This document shows positions 27,119 through 36,462 of a DNA stretch of 64,000 nt, one piece after another. Every line of letters begins with the position of its first letter. Position 1 is the first letter of the stretch. Position numbers and translations under genes: made by a program. A model generated the notes under the pieces. It worked only from the letters and a program-made list of their open reading frames with translations, did no database searches and was not told the origin of the DNA. The stretch spans positions 37,284 through 101,283 of the forward strand of contig JBDTVE010000251.1 in assembly GCA_040007355.1 (NCBI GenBank), written 5' to 3'. Source of the stretch: JACMLD01 sp040007355. Lineage in GTDB: Bacteria > Bacteroidota > Bacteroidia > Chitinophagales > Chitinophagaceae.

Positions 27119-29773
27119 ATGAAAAAATTACTGGCAGCCGGTATTGCGATTCTATTTTTACTGCCCGTGTATGCCATGCATATAAGAGGAGGTGAACTTT
27201 CTTATAAATACCTGGGACCAGGTACCGCCCCTAATTCTACCATGTACTTTGTGCGGTTGAAGCTGTACATAGACTGCAATGCCAATTCCCCTACACAAAA
27301 CGAAACTAATGCCCCCTTTACCGTTTTTAACAAATCTACCGGCACACAGATCTACAATGTGAATGTGAGCCTGACAAGTGAGCAACTCATCACCTACGAC
27401 CCAGGATCTAATCCCTGTATTACCAACCCACCCACTGATATTTGTTATAAACTAAAATATTTTGAAACCACCATAGAACTACCCGATTCACCAGAGGGGT
27501 ACACCATCGCCTACCAGCGCTGTTGCCGCATCACCGGTATTGAAAACATCTCGGGTAACAGCAGTTCCGACGGAACAACGTATTCCTGTGATATCCCAGG
27601 CACCAATGTGTTGCCCGTTGGTCACAATTCCAGCCCCGTTATTTCCGGTAACGATGCGGTGGCCATCTGCGCCGGTTCCGGTTTCACCTATGATTTTTCC
27701 GCCACTGACCCCGATGCCGATTCACTGGTCTATACATTATGCGCGGCCTATAACGGTGGCGGACTGGGTAGCCAGATTGCGGGCTGTATCAATTGTGCGG
27801 CACCCAATCCGGCAGCGCCGCCCCCCTATATTGCACTGCCCTATAAATCTCCATACAGTGGTTCCAGCCCCCTGGGCATCAATGCATCCATCAACCCCGC
27901 CACCGGTATCATTTCAGGTATTGCGCCTTCTACCACGGCCCAATATGTGGTTACCGGTTGTATTTACGAATACCGGAACGGAGTATTAATCAATGTGCAC
28001 CGAAAGGATATTCATCTAAAAGTTTCCGATTGTAACCCCCTAAAAGCACTGCTGAACCCGGATTATGATTACTGTGATGATTACCTGGTCACATTTAAAA
28101 ACGAACAGTTCAACCCGGCGGGGAGCGTATATATCTGGCAATATGGCGATGGCACAAAACCAGATACCTCGCTGGATCCGCTTGGATTGATACAACACCA
28201 GTTTGCAGACACAGGAACCTATGCCATTAAATTAGAAGTTATTCTGGCCGGCCAGTGCGTTGATTCCACCAATACCCTTGCCAAAGTATACCCTGGTTTT
28301 TATCCCGGTTTTAAGGTTACAGGTTCCTGCCTGTACACCCCGCTACAATTTACTGATACCACCACGGCAAAATATGGTTTTGCTAACGCCTGGCGATGGA
28401 ATTTCGGAGATGAAACCTCCACAGCAGATACCTCGCACCTGCAAAACCCTGTTTGGAAATATGGCACACTGGGCAGTAAAACCGCCGAACTGATTGTTCA
28501 AAGCAGTAAAGGTTGTATTGATACCGTGGTTGTATCACTCACTGTAAAAGATAAGACACCCATCATCCTTCCCTTTACAGACACCCTGATCTGCAGCAAC
28601 CTCCCCACACAGGATACACTGATGCTGCAGGCCACCAGTATCGATCCCGGCCAGTTTTCCTGGACCCCGCTTACCAGAATCGTAAACGAAAATACCGCTA
28701 CCCCATTGGTGTTCCCAACCAACACTACCATCTACCAGGTACAGTTCAACGAGGATGGCTGTATCAGTACTGATTCGGTAACAGTGCGGGTAGTAGATCA
28801 TGTAACCCTGGATGCCGGCCCGGATACCACCATTTGTTTAACAGACGCCATTGTACTGCATCCTGCCACAAACGCCCTGGCTTATACATGGTCTCCGGCT
28901 GTAACACTAAACAATCCCCGGGTAAAAAACCCAATTGCCATACCCACCGGCACCACGACCTATCACCTGGCAGCCAGCATCGGAAAATGCAGTATCGGAG
29001 ATGATATTACCATTCGTACCGTACCCTACCCCAAAGCAGACGCAGGAAAAGACCAGGCGATCTGTTTTGGTGACACGGCCCAATTGAATGCTGCCATTGT
29101 AGGGTCTTCCTTTGCCTGGATTCCGGTTATAAGTCTTTATAATGCCAATACGCTGAGTCCCGTGGCCCATCCTTTTGGCACCACGGTTTATCTACTGACG
29201 GTGTATGATATGCTTGGTTGCCCCAAACCCGGGCTGGATACTATTATTATAACGGTAAGACCACCAATTATTGCCTCGGCGGGTAATGATACGTCGGTAA
29301 TCACCAATCAACCCCTGGCCCTGCACGCCACCGGCGCTCCGTTGTACCTGTGGTCACCTCCGGATCACCTGGATCAAACCGGTATCGCAAACCCTGTTGC
29401 CATCTTTAACAACAGCGGTATCTATAGCTATACCCTAAAAGCCTATACCCCAGAAAATTGTTTCGCTATGGATACCATAAAGATAAAAGTGTTTCAAACG
29501 ACGCCGGATATTTATGTACCCAATGCCTTTACACCCGGCGCAGGCCAGAATAACCTTTTCAGACCCATACCGGTAGGCATCACCCGGATTGATTATTTCC
29601 GGGTATATAACAGGTGGGGTAATATGGTTTTCAGCAGCAACGACGGCGCTGGCTGGGATGGCAGCATTGCCGGCAAACCACAGGGTTCGGGTACCTATGT
29701 ATGGCTGGTACGGGGACATGATTTTACCGGTAAGACAATTACCAAAAAAGGCACCATGGTGCTAATCCGTTAG
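27119..29773 (+). CDS. Secreted protein with T9SS type B sorting domain
   Basis: The 884-residue protein has a signal peptide (1-19, PVYAMH). An N-terminal beta-rich region (about 20-300; MHIRGGELSYKYLGPG, YQRCCRI) is typical of large gliding-associated Bacteroidota proteins. PKD-like units follow (YIWQYGDGTKPDTS, WRWNFGDETSTADTS) and then several 'DAGPDTTIC...TYTWSP' sandwich repeats. The last about 90 residues are the type B C-terminal sorting domain (YVPNAFTPGAGQNN, YFRVYNRWGNMVF, GWDGSIAGKPQ, GTYVWLV). It should cross the outer membrane through T9SS and work on the surface as adhesin or matrix protein. It follows the hydrolase by 17 nt. Confidence 0.92.
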   Translation: MKKLLAAGIAILFLLPVYAMHIRGGELSYKYLGPGTAPNSTMYFVRLKLYIDCNANSPTQNETNAPFTVFNKSTGTQIYNVNVSLTSEQLITYDPGSNPCITNPPTDICYKLKYFETTIELPDSPEGYTIAYQRCCRITGIENISGNSSSDGTTYSCDIPGTNVLPVGHNSSPVISGNDAVAICAGSGFTYDFSATDPDADSLVYTLCAAYNGGGLGSQIAGCINCAAPNPAAPPPYIALPYKSPYSGSSPLGINASINPATGIISGIAPSTTAQYVVTGCIYEYRNGVLINVHRKDIHLKVSDCNPLKALLNPDYDYCDDYLVTFKNEQFNPAGSVYIWQYGDGTKPDTSLDPLGLIQHQFADTGTYAIKLEVILAGQCVDSTNTLAKVYPGFYPGFKVTGSCLYTPLQFTDTTTAKYGFANAWRWNFGDETSTADTSHLQNPVWKYGTLGSKTAELIVQSSKGCIDTVVVSLTVKDKTPIILPFTDTLICSNLPTQDTLMLQATSIDPGQFSWTPLTRIVNENTATPLVFPTNTTIYQVQFNEDGCISTDSVTVRVVDHVTLDAGPDTTICLTDAIVLHPATNALAYTWSPAVTLNNPRVKNPIAIPTGTTTYHLAASIGKCSIGDDITIRTVPYPKADAGKDQAICFGDTAQLNAAIVGSSFAWIPVISLYNANTLSPVAHPFGTTVYLLTVYDMLGCPKPGLDTIIITVRPPIIASAGNDTSVITNQPLALHATGAPLYLWSPPDHLDQTGIANPVAIFNNSGIYSYTLKAYTPENCFAMDTIKIKVFQTTPDIYVPNAFTPGAGQNNLFRPIPVGITRIDYFRVYNRWGNMVFSSNDGAGWDGSIAGKPQGSGTYVWLVRGHDFTGKTITKKGTMVLIR

Positions 29774-29920
29774 CGAGCTCCTGTTGCCCGGCAGTTCATT
29801 CCGACAACTATCCATTGCAGCAACTCCTATTCAACTGCACGGCATTCGCCGACTAACAAATCACCCGATCAACTTACATTTGCCTGCTATTTGTCATTTT
29901 ACACAAATTAAATCCGCCGA

Positions 29921-30679
29921 ATGAACAGGATAGTTTTTATTACCGGCGCCACTTCAGGGTTCGGAAAAGCCACGGCGCAGAAATTTGCCTCCCATAAATA
30001 CGATATCATTATCACCGGCAGAAGAGAAAACCTGTTGTATGGGCTGCAAAAAGAATTGGAAAACGATTTTGGGATAGCTGTATTACCACTTGTTTTTGAT
30101 GTGCGGGAACGGGCCGTTGTTGCAGAAATCATCGGGAAAATACCCGAAAAATGGAAACAGGTAGATATATTGGTAAACAATGCCGGGCTTGCGCTTGGGC
30201 GCGATTATTTTGAGGAAGCCAGCCTGGACGACTGGGATACGATGTTAGACACCAATGTAAAGGGGCTTTTATATGTAAGCAGGGCCGTGTTGCCGTTTAT
30301 GACGGCCAGGAACAAGGGCCATATTATCAACCTGGGTTCTGTTGCTGCTAAAGACGTATATGAAAGAGGCAATGTGTATTGCGCGTCCAAAGCCGCCGTG
30401 GATAGCATCAGCAAGGGAATGCGGACAGACCTGCTGCGTCATCGCATAAAGGTTACTGCCATCCACCCCGGGGCCGCCGAAACAGAATTTTCCCTGGTCC
30501 GTTTTAAAGGCGATGATAATAGCGCAAAAAAAGTATATGATGGATACCAACCCCTATCGGCAGAAGATGTGGCGGACGTCATTTATTACTGTGCCAGCCT
30601 GCCGGAACATGTTTGTATTAACGACTTAGTGCTTACCTGTACGGCGCAGTCCGACGCTTTTTATACATTTAAGGGTTAA
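29921..30679 (+). CDS. SDR-family NAD(P)-dependent oxidoreductase
   Basis: The 252-residue classical short-chain dehydrogenase has the cofactor loop TGATSGFGK (9-17), NNAG (86-89), Ser140, and the Tyr153-x3-Lys157 pair in YCASK. It resembles the YdfG-type 3-hydroxy acid/serine dehydrogenases (HPGAAETEFSLVRF after the active site). The substrate is not determined. A TACATTTG box at 29875-29882 may be its promoter. Confidence 0.9.
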   Translation: MNRIVFITGATSGFGKATAQKFASHKYDIIITGRRENLLYGLQKELENDFGIAVLPLVFDVRERAVVAEIIGKIPEKWKQVDILVNNAGLALGRDYFEEASLDDWDTMLDTNVKGLLYVSRAVLPFMTARNKGHIINLGSVAAKDVYERGNVYCASKAAVDSISKGMRTDLLRHRIKVTAIHPGAAETEFSLVRFKGDDNSAKKVYDGYQPLSAEDVADVIYYCASLPEHVCINDLVLTCTAQSDAFYTFKG

Positions 30680-30802
30680 ATACGTAAAAACCGCTTTTGA
30701 AGGCTGATTTACAGGAAATTATTGGTATATACTTTGCATTACCAGCAATGATTTTATATATTGAGGTCTTAAATAATCCGTAATCCTGTCAAAACCTTCA
30801 TT

Positions 30803-31285
30803 ATGAAAGGCTACCTGATAAAATTCAGTTTACTGCTGGCAATCATCCTAGGATCGCTTGTTTCCCGCGCGCAAGAAGATATTATACATCTCGAAAACTG
30901 CATGAACGAATCATATAAGGTTCAGATAGACAGTCTCAAACAATTATTTATCGGTCAGGGTTATGAAGTAGTGCGTGAAGCTTCCGTTAAAATGGAAAGC
31001 GAATATGAGCTACCCATTGTACTACCCCTAACCCAGGGCGCTTGGTACCAGTTTATTTTTATTGGCGATCCCAGTTCCAAATTATACGAAGTGCGGATGT
31101 ACGACTGGAATGAAAGACAGGTGGTATACAAGAAAAATCAGTGGGGCGATGTTGACGGGAATATCATCAGCTACCCGTATATAGCCCAGTTCACGGAATA
31201 CCATCTCATAAAACCCGTGCAGGTAAACAAGCAGAAAAAGAAAAACCTTTGTGGTTATGTCATGCTCCTTAAAAAAGTAAAATAA
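30803..31285 (+). CDS. Hypothetical secreted protein
   Basis: The 160-residue protein has a signal peptide (about 1-23, LGSLVSRAQED) and a compact domain rich in beta-strand character (LTQGAWYQFIFIGDP, LYEVRMYDWNERQVVYKK). The C-terminus is strongly basic (KQKKKNLCGYVMLLKKVK). The pattern suggests a small periplasmic domain with a conserved 'YQFIFIGDPSSK' core seen in Bacteroidota hypotheticals. No function can be assigned. It stands alone between the SDR and DUF922 genes. Confidence 0.7.
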   Translation: MKGYLIKFSLLLAIILGSLVSRAQEDIIHLENCMNESYKVQIDSLKQLFIGQGYEVVREASVKMESEYELPIVLPLTQGAWYQFIFIGDPSSKLYEVRMYDWNERQVVYKKNQWGDVDGNIISYPYIAQFTEYHLIKPVQVNKQKKKNLCGYVMLLKKVK

Positions 31286-31388
31286 GCTCCCCGAAAAAGA
31301 CGGTGCGCCTGCAACTGTTTACCCCATTTTAAGAAATCCTTAAACATATAGACCCCGGGTTTTGCGTTATTGGTTTTACATTCATGTT

Positions 31389-31931
31389 ATGAAACGAAAA
31401 CTAATAGCAGCCGTTTTATTATTACCTTTTTTATCTTCATTCTCTGCTAAAAAGAATAGTGCGGAGATACCCTGGACTGCTTCCCGGAAATTAACCTGGT
31501 CCGATTTTAGGAGCCGGCCCGATAACAATTCCACCAATGCGGCGCTTACCAGTTCAAAAATTGCTTTTAATTATAGCTATGGCGAAGTAACCGGTTTTAG
31601 CTTCACCATCAGTTGCGTATTTGACAAAAACAGCTCCTGGGGCAGACTAAAAACTGTTTATATTCTGGCACATGAGCAGGGTCATTTTGATATTGCGGAG
31701 ATCTATGCCCGAAAACTGAATAAAACCCTCAGTCATTACGTTTTCAATGCCGCGACCACCCCCAAAGAAATACCCGCTATCTATCAGAAACTGATGAAAG
31801 AAGAAGGCGAATTCCAGAACCAATATGATGAGGAAACCAATTTCAGCCGCAATAAAGATATCCAGGCACGCTGGTTGCAAAAGATCCGGGAAGAACTGGA
31901 TAGGCTGAAAGAATATGCAGGATATAAGTAG
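31389..31931 (+). CDS. DUF922 putative secreted Zn-dependent protease
   Basis: The 180-residue protein has a signal peptide (1-20, LSSFSA). Its DUF922 domain shows LTWSDFRSRPD near the start and the metal-binding motif HEQGH (95-99) followed by FDIAEIYARKL, as in gluzincin-like proteases. It is probably periplasmic. The upstream in-frame ATG at 31362 would spoil the signal peptide, so 31389 was chosen. The C-terminus (QNQYDEETNFSRNKDIQARW) contains the second conserved block of the family. Confidence 0.85.
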   Translation: MKRKLIAAVLLLPFLSSFSAKKNSAEIPWTASRKLTWSDFRSRPDNNSTNAALTSSKIAFNYSYGEVTGFSFTISCVFDKNSSWGRLKTVYILAHEQGHFDIAEIYARKLNKTLSHYVFNAATTPKEIPAIYQKLMKEEGEFQNQYDEETNFSRNKDIQARWLQKIREELDRLKEYAGYK

Positions 31932-32014
31932 GTCAATGGAATAGGAAAAAACGTATAAAAGGTGATGATTTCCTCCAGATCATTTGCGTAACCCTGCCAA
32001 CTTTTCAAAAAAAA

Positions 32015-32608
32015 TTGGGATACGATCCAAAGATCCATCACCGCGGCAGCATCCGCCTCAAAAGATACGATTATTCACAAGCGGGTTTGTATTTTATAAC
32101 CATTAATATTCGGCATAAAAAATGCCGGTTTGGAACAATCAGACAACAGCAAATGATATTAAATGATTTTGGAATGATTGCACACCGGCAATGGGAAATA
32201 TTACCAGATCGGTTTCCAAATATTGAACTGGGTGTTTTTCAAATAATGCCCAATCATATGCATGGCATTATATCGATCGTAGGGGCAGGGCTCGCCCCTG
32301 CCCAATCCAACATCGCCCCTGCCCAATCCAATAACGCCACGATTAATGACGCCTCGGGGGCAGGGGCAAGCCCTGCCCCTACGACACGAAATACGGTTGG
32401 AAATATTGTGGGGGCGTTTAAATCCCGGGTTGCAAATCTTTGCCTTGAAATATTTAAACAAAAATATCCGGGGGAAATAATGGGAAAATTGTGGCAACTG
32501 AACTATTATGAACATATCATCCGTGAAGAACATGCTTTTCTTCAAATCACCAATTACATTACCAACAACCCTTCTAAATGGAATGAGTACCGCTTTTATT
32601 CTGCATGA
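32015..32608 (+). CDS. RAYT (REP-associated tyrosine) transposase, IS200/IS605-like Y1 family
   Basis: The 197-residue protein begins at a TTG codon, since conserved HHRGSIRLKRYDYSQAGLYF starts at residue 8 and the first internal Met is residue 47. It carries the HUH motif in MPNHMHG (His81, His83) and a C-terminal YYEHIIREEHAF with the probable catalytic Tyr. RAYTs are chromosomally domesticated single-strand transposases that act on REP palindromes. Residues about 89-124 (VGAGLAPAQ ... GASPAPT) are translated from palindromic REP-like DNA inside the gene. Full length suggests it may be active. It is convergent with the kinase gene at 32631. Confidence 0.88.
   Translation: MGYDPKIHHRGSIRLKRYDYSQAGLYFITINIRHKKCRFGTIRQQQMILNDFGMIAHRQWEILPDRFPNIELGVFQIMPNHMHGIISIVGAGLAPAQSNIAPAQSNNATINDASGAGASPAPTTRNTVGNIVGAFKSRVANLCLEIFKQKYPGEIMGKLWQLNYYEHIIREEHAFLQITNYITNNPSKWNEYRFYSA
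32279..32382. repeat. REP-like inverted repeats inside the RAYT gene
   Basis: The left unit (32279-32303) and right unit (32358-32382) are inverted copies of one GC-rich sequence beginning GTAGGGGCAGGGCT, differing at one base. Each can also fold on itself. Between them lie two direct copies of GCCCCTGCCCAATCCA (from 32294 and 32315). All units stay in frame with the transposase. Confidence 0.8.
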
Positions 32609-32630
32609 AAACGATGTTATAAAATCAACC

Positions 32631-33272
32631 TTAGAACAATCCGTATAACTGGGCATCTACCTTGCGGATGATTTCGCCCATATGCTCTTCGTTTTCTGCA
32701 AATTTGTTTTTATCGATGTCAATGACTAGCAGGGCGCCTTCTTTGTAGCTTTCGATCCATTTATTGTAATAATCATTGAGCCGTTTCAGGTAATCCAGCC
32801 GTATATTTTCTTCATATTCCCTGCCGCGTTTCTGTATCTGGCCCACCAGCGTAGGAACGGAAGCCTTTAGGTAAATCAGCATATCGGGTGGCTTTACCAT
32901 TGATTTAAGGGTCTGGAAAAATTTATAGTAATTGTCAAAATCACGTTTGCTCATCAAACCCATCTCGTGCAGGTTAGGGGCAAAGATATTGGCGTCTTCA
33001 AAGATGGTCCGGTCCTGTATCACCGTTTCGGTGCCGCGGTGAATATCCAGCAGCTGGGTGAGACGGCTGTTCAAAAAATAAATCTGGAGGTTAAAACTCC
33101 AGCGGGGCATATCCTCGTAAAAATCATTCAGATAAGGATTGTGATCAACATCTTCAAACTGTGGTATCCATTTATAATGTTTGCTCAGCAACTCCGTAAG
33201 CGTGGTTTTACCAGCACCGATGTTTCCCGCAACCGCGATGTGTTTAGGTTTTTTATTTTTTGCCATGGCCAT
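32631..33272 (-). CDS. Deoxynucleoside kinase
   Basis: The 213-residue P-loop kinase phosphorylates deoxynucleosides for salvage. It shows GNIGAGKTT (Walker A), the substrate-binding FEDVDHNPYLNDFYED, DRTIFEDANIF (DRS-like motif) and the lid RGREYEENIRLDYL. It belongs to the dCK/dGK-like family common in Bacteroidota. The start MAMAKNKK could also be the third residue Met. It follows trpS on the minus strand with a 76-nt gap. Confidence 0.92.
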   Translation of the reverse strand: MAMAKNKKPKHIAVAGNIGAGKTTLTELLSKHYKWIPQFEDVDHNPYLNDFYEDMPRWSFNLQIYFLNSRLTQLLDIHRGTETVIQDRTIFEDANIFAPNLHEMGLMSKRDFDNYYKFFQTLKSMVKPPDMLIYLKASVPTLVGQIQKRGREYEENIRLDYLKRLNDYYNKWIESYKEGALLVIDIDKNKFAENEEHMGEIIRKVDAQLYGLF

Positions 33273-33348
33273 TGATACAATTTGCAGGTGATAGTGCCGC
33301 TAAAAATATACAATTCCCCCAACTGTTCCATGATTAAAAGGAAAATAA

Positions 33349-34350
33349 TCAGTAATATTTTAGCCCCGCGGCTTCCCTTACCAGCCGCATGGTTGCAGCA
33401 GCGCTTTCCCTGGCTTTTACCGCTCCTTTTTCCATTACCTGCCCGAGATATATTTCATCATTGCAGATGGCTTCGGCTTTTTCCCGAAGCGGCCTGATGA
33501 ATTGCACCATATCTTCTCCCAGTTGTTTTTTCATATCCCCGTAACGGATATTGCAGCCGTCATAATCCTTTTCAAATTTTACAATCGTTTCTTCCTGGCT
33601 TACCAGCCGCATCAGCTGAAAAATATTTTCAATATAAGGCGGTTTCGCTGTATTGGGCATAGCAGGTCCGGCATCTGTTTTTGCCTTCATGATCTTTTTC
33701 CGAATCGCATCATCACCGTCATTGAGGTATATAGTGGCATTTTGATTTTCACTTTTGCTCATTTTACCGGTGCCATCCAAAGCAGGCACTTTAACCAGGT
33801 TATCGCCAAAATTAAACGCCACGGGTTCGGGAAATACATTTCCATAGCGATGATTGAAACGGGCCGCAAAATTGCGCGCCATTTCAAGGTGTTGTTCCTG
33901 GTCTTTGCCTACCGGAACATACAGGGCCCGGTGAACCAGTATATCGGCAGCCTGCAATACCGGGTAAGTAAGTAAACCCGTATTTACATTCTGGGGTGAT
34001 AGTCGCACCTTATCCTTGAAAGTAGCAGTTTTCTCCAATTCTCCCTTATAGGCCAGCATGTTCAGGTACAGGTATAATTCAGCAATTTCAGGTATATCAC
34101 TTTGTAAATGAAAGGTGCATTTATCCGGGTCAAGACCGGCTGCTATGCATTCTGCAAACACTCTTTTCACGTTAGTCTTTAATTCCCGGGTGTCGGGGTG
34201 GGTAGTGAGCGAATGCCAGTCAGCCACGGAGAAAAAACAGTCATATGCGTCCTGCATGCGAACCCAGTTGCGCATGGCGCCAAAATAATTTCCCAGGTGT
34301 AAAAAACCCGTTGGCCTGATACCACTCATTACAATCTCTTGCTTGCCCAT
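33349..34350 (-). CDS. trpS: Tryptophanyl-tRNA synthetase
   Basis: TrpRS charges tRNA-Trp in the cytoplasm. The 333-residue class I synthetase shows the HIGH-like segment RPTGFLHLGNYFG (12-24), substrate-recognition residues around QAADILVH and GKDQEQHLEMAR, and the KMSKS signature at 196-200. Length is normal. A TATCTTCG box, one mismatch from the -7 consensus, lies just upstream of the start on the minus strand. Confidence 0.96.
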   Translation of the reverse strand: MGKQEIVMSGIRPTGFLHLGNYFGAMRNWVRMQDAYDCFFSVADWHSLTTHPDTRELKTNVKRVFAECIAAGLDPDKCTFHLQSDIPEIAELYLYLNMLAYKGELEKTATFKDKVRLSPQNVNTGLLTYPVLQAADILVHRALYVPVGKDQEQHLEMARNFAARFNHRYGNVFPEPVAFNFGDNLVKVPALDGTGKMSKSENQNATIYLNDGDDAIRKKIMKAKTDAGPAMPNTAKPPYIENIFQLMRLVSQEETIVKFEKDYDGCNIRYGDMKKQLGEDMVQFIRPLREKAEAICNDEIYLGQVMEKGAVKARESAAATMRLVREAAGLKYY

Positions 34351-34518
34351 AAGCGGCGAAGATAAGAAGGGATGACCGATATTGGGAGGAGCCCCCGGGG
34401 CCGGTTGGCCATCCTGTTCAAAATAGGTGGCCTGCCAATGGCGTTCTGTCGTGAAACCTCAAAACCGGCAATTTTTAAGCCTTTCATCACAAAACTCCGC
34501 AGCATGAAGGCAATTCTT

Positions 34519-34526
34519 TATTTTTG
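34519..34526 (+). promoter_or_regulatory. -7 box for gatC
   Basis: TATTTTTG is a perfect TAnnTTTG match, ending 6 nt before the gatC ATG at 34533. No clear -33 element. Confidence 0.4.
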
Positions 34527-34532
34527 TTGTAT

Positions 34533-34823
34533 ATGGAAGTAACCAGCCAATTGATAGATAATTTAGCAACCCTGGCCAGGCTGCAGTTTAAAGAGGAGGA
34601 GAAAGCGGGCATAAAAGACGACCTGCAGCGCATGATTGCGTTTGTGGAGAAATTGCAGGAAGTAGACACCCGTGGTACCGAGCCGCTGTTGCACATGACG
34701 GAGGCTATGAACAGGTACCGGGAGGATGAAATAAAAGGTTCCATGCAAAAAGAAACCGCGCTGCACAACGCGCCTTCGGCAGATAATGATTATTTTAAAG
34801 TTCCCAAAGTAATTAAAAAGTAA
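34533..34823 (+). CDS. gatC: Asp-tRNA(Asn)/Glu-tRNA(Gln) amidotransferase subunit GatC
   Basis: The 96-residue protein is the small subunit that holds GatA and GatB together in the indirect Asn/Gln tRNA charging pathway. It shows TSQLIDNLATLARLQF, an acidic helix around EEEKAGIKDDLQRMIAFVEKL, then the extended TEPLLHM and C-terminal DNDYFKVPKVIKK. The ATG at 34533 was chosen because a TTG nine nt upstream lies in the -7 box. gatA and gatB are not adjacent. An ABC ATPase gene follows 20 nt downstream. Confidence 0.93.
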   Translation: MEVTSQLIDNLATLARLQFKEEEKAGIKDDLQRMIAFVEKLQEVDTRGTEPLLHMTEAMNRYREDEIKGSMQKETALHNAPSADNDYFKVPKVIKK

Positions 34824-34843
34824 AAAAATACCATTAACCTTCT

Positions 34844-35554
34844 ATGAACGCTATTATACAGCTTGAAAACATCATGAAAGCGTACTTTATGGGAAAACAA
34901 CCCATACCGGTTTTAAAAGGTATCTCGCTCAATATTTTTAAAAATGAATACGTGGCGCTGATGGGCCCTTCCGGCTCCGGTAAAAGTACACTCATGAATA
35001 TAGTGGGTTGCCTTGATTCGCCTACTGGCGGCCGTTATATACTAAACCAGCAGGATGTAAGCAAAATGTCTGACGACGACCTGGCGGAGGTTCGCAACAA
35101 GGAAATCGGGTTCGTATTCCAGCAATTTAATTTGCTGCCAAGGCTAAGCGCTGCAGAAAATGTGGCCCTTCCCCTGGTATACGCAGGAATTTCAAAAAAG
35201 CTAAGAACTGAAATGGCGATGGACGTACTGGAAAAAGTAAGTCTTACAGACCGGAGCCATCATAAACCAAATGAGTTAAGTGGCGGACAATGCCAGCGCG
35301 TGGCCATTGCAAGGGCATTGGTAAACAGCCCATCCATTATACTGGCCGATGAGCCTACCGGCAACCTGGATTCGAAAACATCCATTGAAATCATGGATAT
35401 TTTTGGCGCCATTCAGGCCAGCGGCAATACCGTTGTGCTGGTAACACACGAAGAGGACATTGCCCTGCACGCCCATCGTGTGGTGCGTCTGCGCGACGGG
35501 CTCATAGAAACAGACAAAGTAAACGAACACATTATCGCTTCGCTGGCGCACTGA
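34844..35554 (+). CDS. ABC transporter ATP-binding protein (MacB/LolD-like)
   Basis: The 236-residue ATPase has Walker A GPSGSGKST (41-49), a VFQQFNLLP Q-loop, signature LSGGQ (145-149, followed by an unusual Cys150), Walker B ILADEP (166-171) and a D-loop TGNLDS. It belongs to the class that drives lipoprotein release (LolD) or macrolide/peptide export (MacB). No permease gene is adjacent, so the partner lies elsewhere. It sits 20 nt after gatC and may share its transcript. Confidence 0.9.
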   Translation: MNAIIQLENIMKAYFMGKQPIPVLKGISLNIFKNEYVALMGPSGSGKSTLMNIVGCLDSPTGGRYILNQQDVSKMSDDDLAEVRNKEIGFVFQQFNLLPRLSAAENVALPLVYAGISKKLRTEMAMDVLEKVSLTDRSHHKPNELSGGQCQRVAIARALVNSPSIILADEPTGNLDSKTSIEIMDIFGAIQASGNTVVLVTHEEDIALHAHRVVRLRDGLIETDKVNEHIIASLAH

Positions 35555-35648
35555 TACCGGCAATAAAATGAATATTAAGAGAGCCTGCCGGGGTACAGGA
35601 ATTACCGGCGCCGGTCCTTGCGGTAAACATTAGTCAAACTTACCCGGA

Positions 35649-36212
35649 ATGTCAACTAAAATATATACCAAAACTGGCGATAAAGGCAACACCTCGCTTA
35701 TTGGCGGCACCAAAGTTTCCAAATCAGATATACGCATAGAAGCCTTCGGAACGGTGGATGAACTCAATTCCTATATCGGTTTATGCCGCGACCTGCTCAG
35801 CGAAGCACAAAGTCGCGACCTGCTCCTTGAAATCCAGGACAGGTTGTTTACCATTGGCGCTTCACTGGCCTGTGACCCGGTTAAAGAACCCAAACTGCGT
35901 CTGCCCGATTTAAAAGAAACCGATGCCATCCTGCTGGAAAATGAAATTGACCGCATGAATGAAACCCTGCCGCCCATGAAATCATTTATTTTGCCGGGCG
36001 GGCATCCTCTTGTGTCGCACCTGCACCTGGCCCGTTGCATCTGCCGCCGCGCGGAACGTTGCTGCGTACGGCTGGCAACGACGGGCACCGGAACAGCACC
36101 CATTATACTGCAATACCTCAACCGCCTCAGCGATTATTTGTTTGTACTAAGTCGTTATACCGGCCACCTGCTGCAAACAGCAGAGATTGCCTGGAAACCA
36201 CGGACCGGATAA
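35649..36212 (+). CDS. Cob(I)yrinic acid a,c-diamide / cobalamin adenosyltransferase (PduO type)
   Basis: The 187-residue protein transfers adenosyl from ATP to cob(I)alamin to make coenzyme B12. It shows the ATP-binding N-terminus YTKTGDKGNTSLIGG, the VDELNSYIGL segment, the ICRRAERCCVRL helix typical of PduO proteins, and YLNRLSDYLFVLSRY. It is an all-alpha trimer in known members. It stands between two ABC ATPase genes without other cobalamin genes. Confidence 0.93.
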   Translation: MSTKIYTKTGDKGNTSLIGGTKVSKSDIRIEAFGTVDELNSYIGLCRDLLSEAQSRDLLLEIQDRLFTIGASLACDPVKEPKLRLPDLKETDAILLENEIDRMNETLPPMKSFILPGGHPLVSHLHLARCICRRAERCCVRLATTGTGTAPIILQYLNRLSDYLFVLSRYTGHLLQTAEIAWKPRTG

Positions 36213-36462
36213 ACAACGCTGGCTAAATCCGCAGCGCCCGCTGTCTGCAGATTGTCGTATCTAACGATATAGCACAATTGAATACCACAATTGAATACAA
36301 AATCGGGCAATAACAACGGGTGGTTCACGCAACCCATCGGCTCCAAAATTGCCCGCAACCGTTTTATTACCAAGATGTTTAGGTCCGAACCCGCCCGGTC
36401 TGACGGCCATTGTGAAATGGATTGCAAAAATCACGGAGATCACGGCCGGATGGCATTGGGAA

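Noticed and set aside
36155..36427. Minus-strand 90-codon frame between the adenosyltransferase and LolD genes
   Set aside because: It overlaps the end of the adenosyltransferase gene on the opposite strand and shows no recognisable motif.
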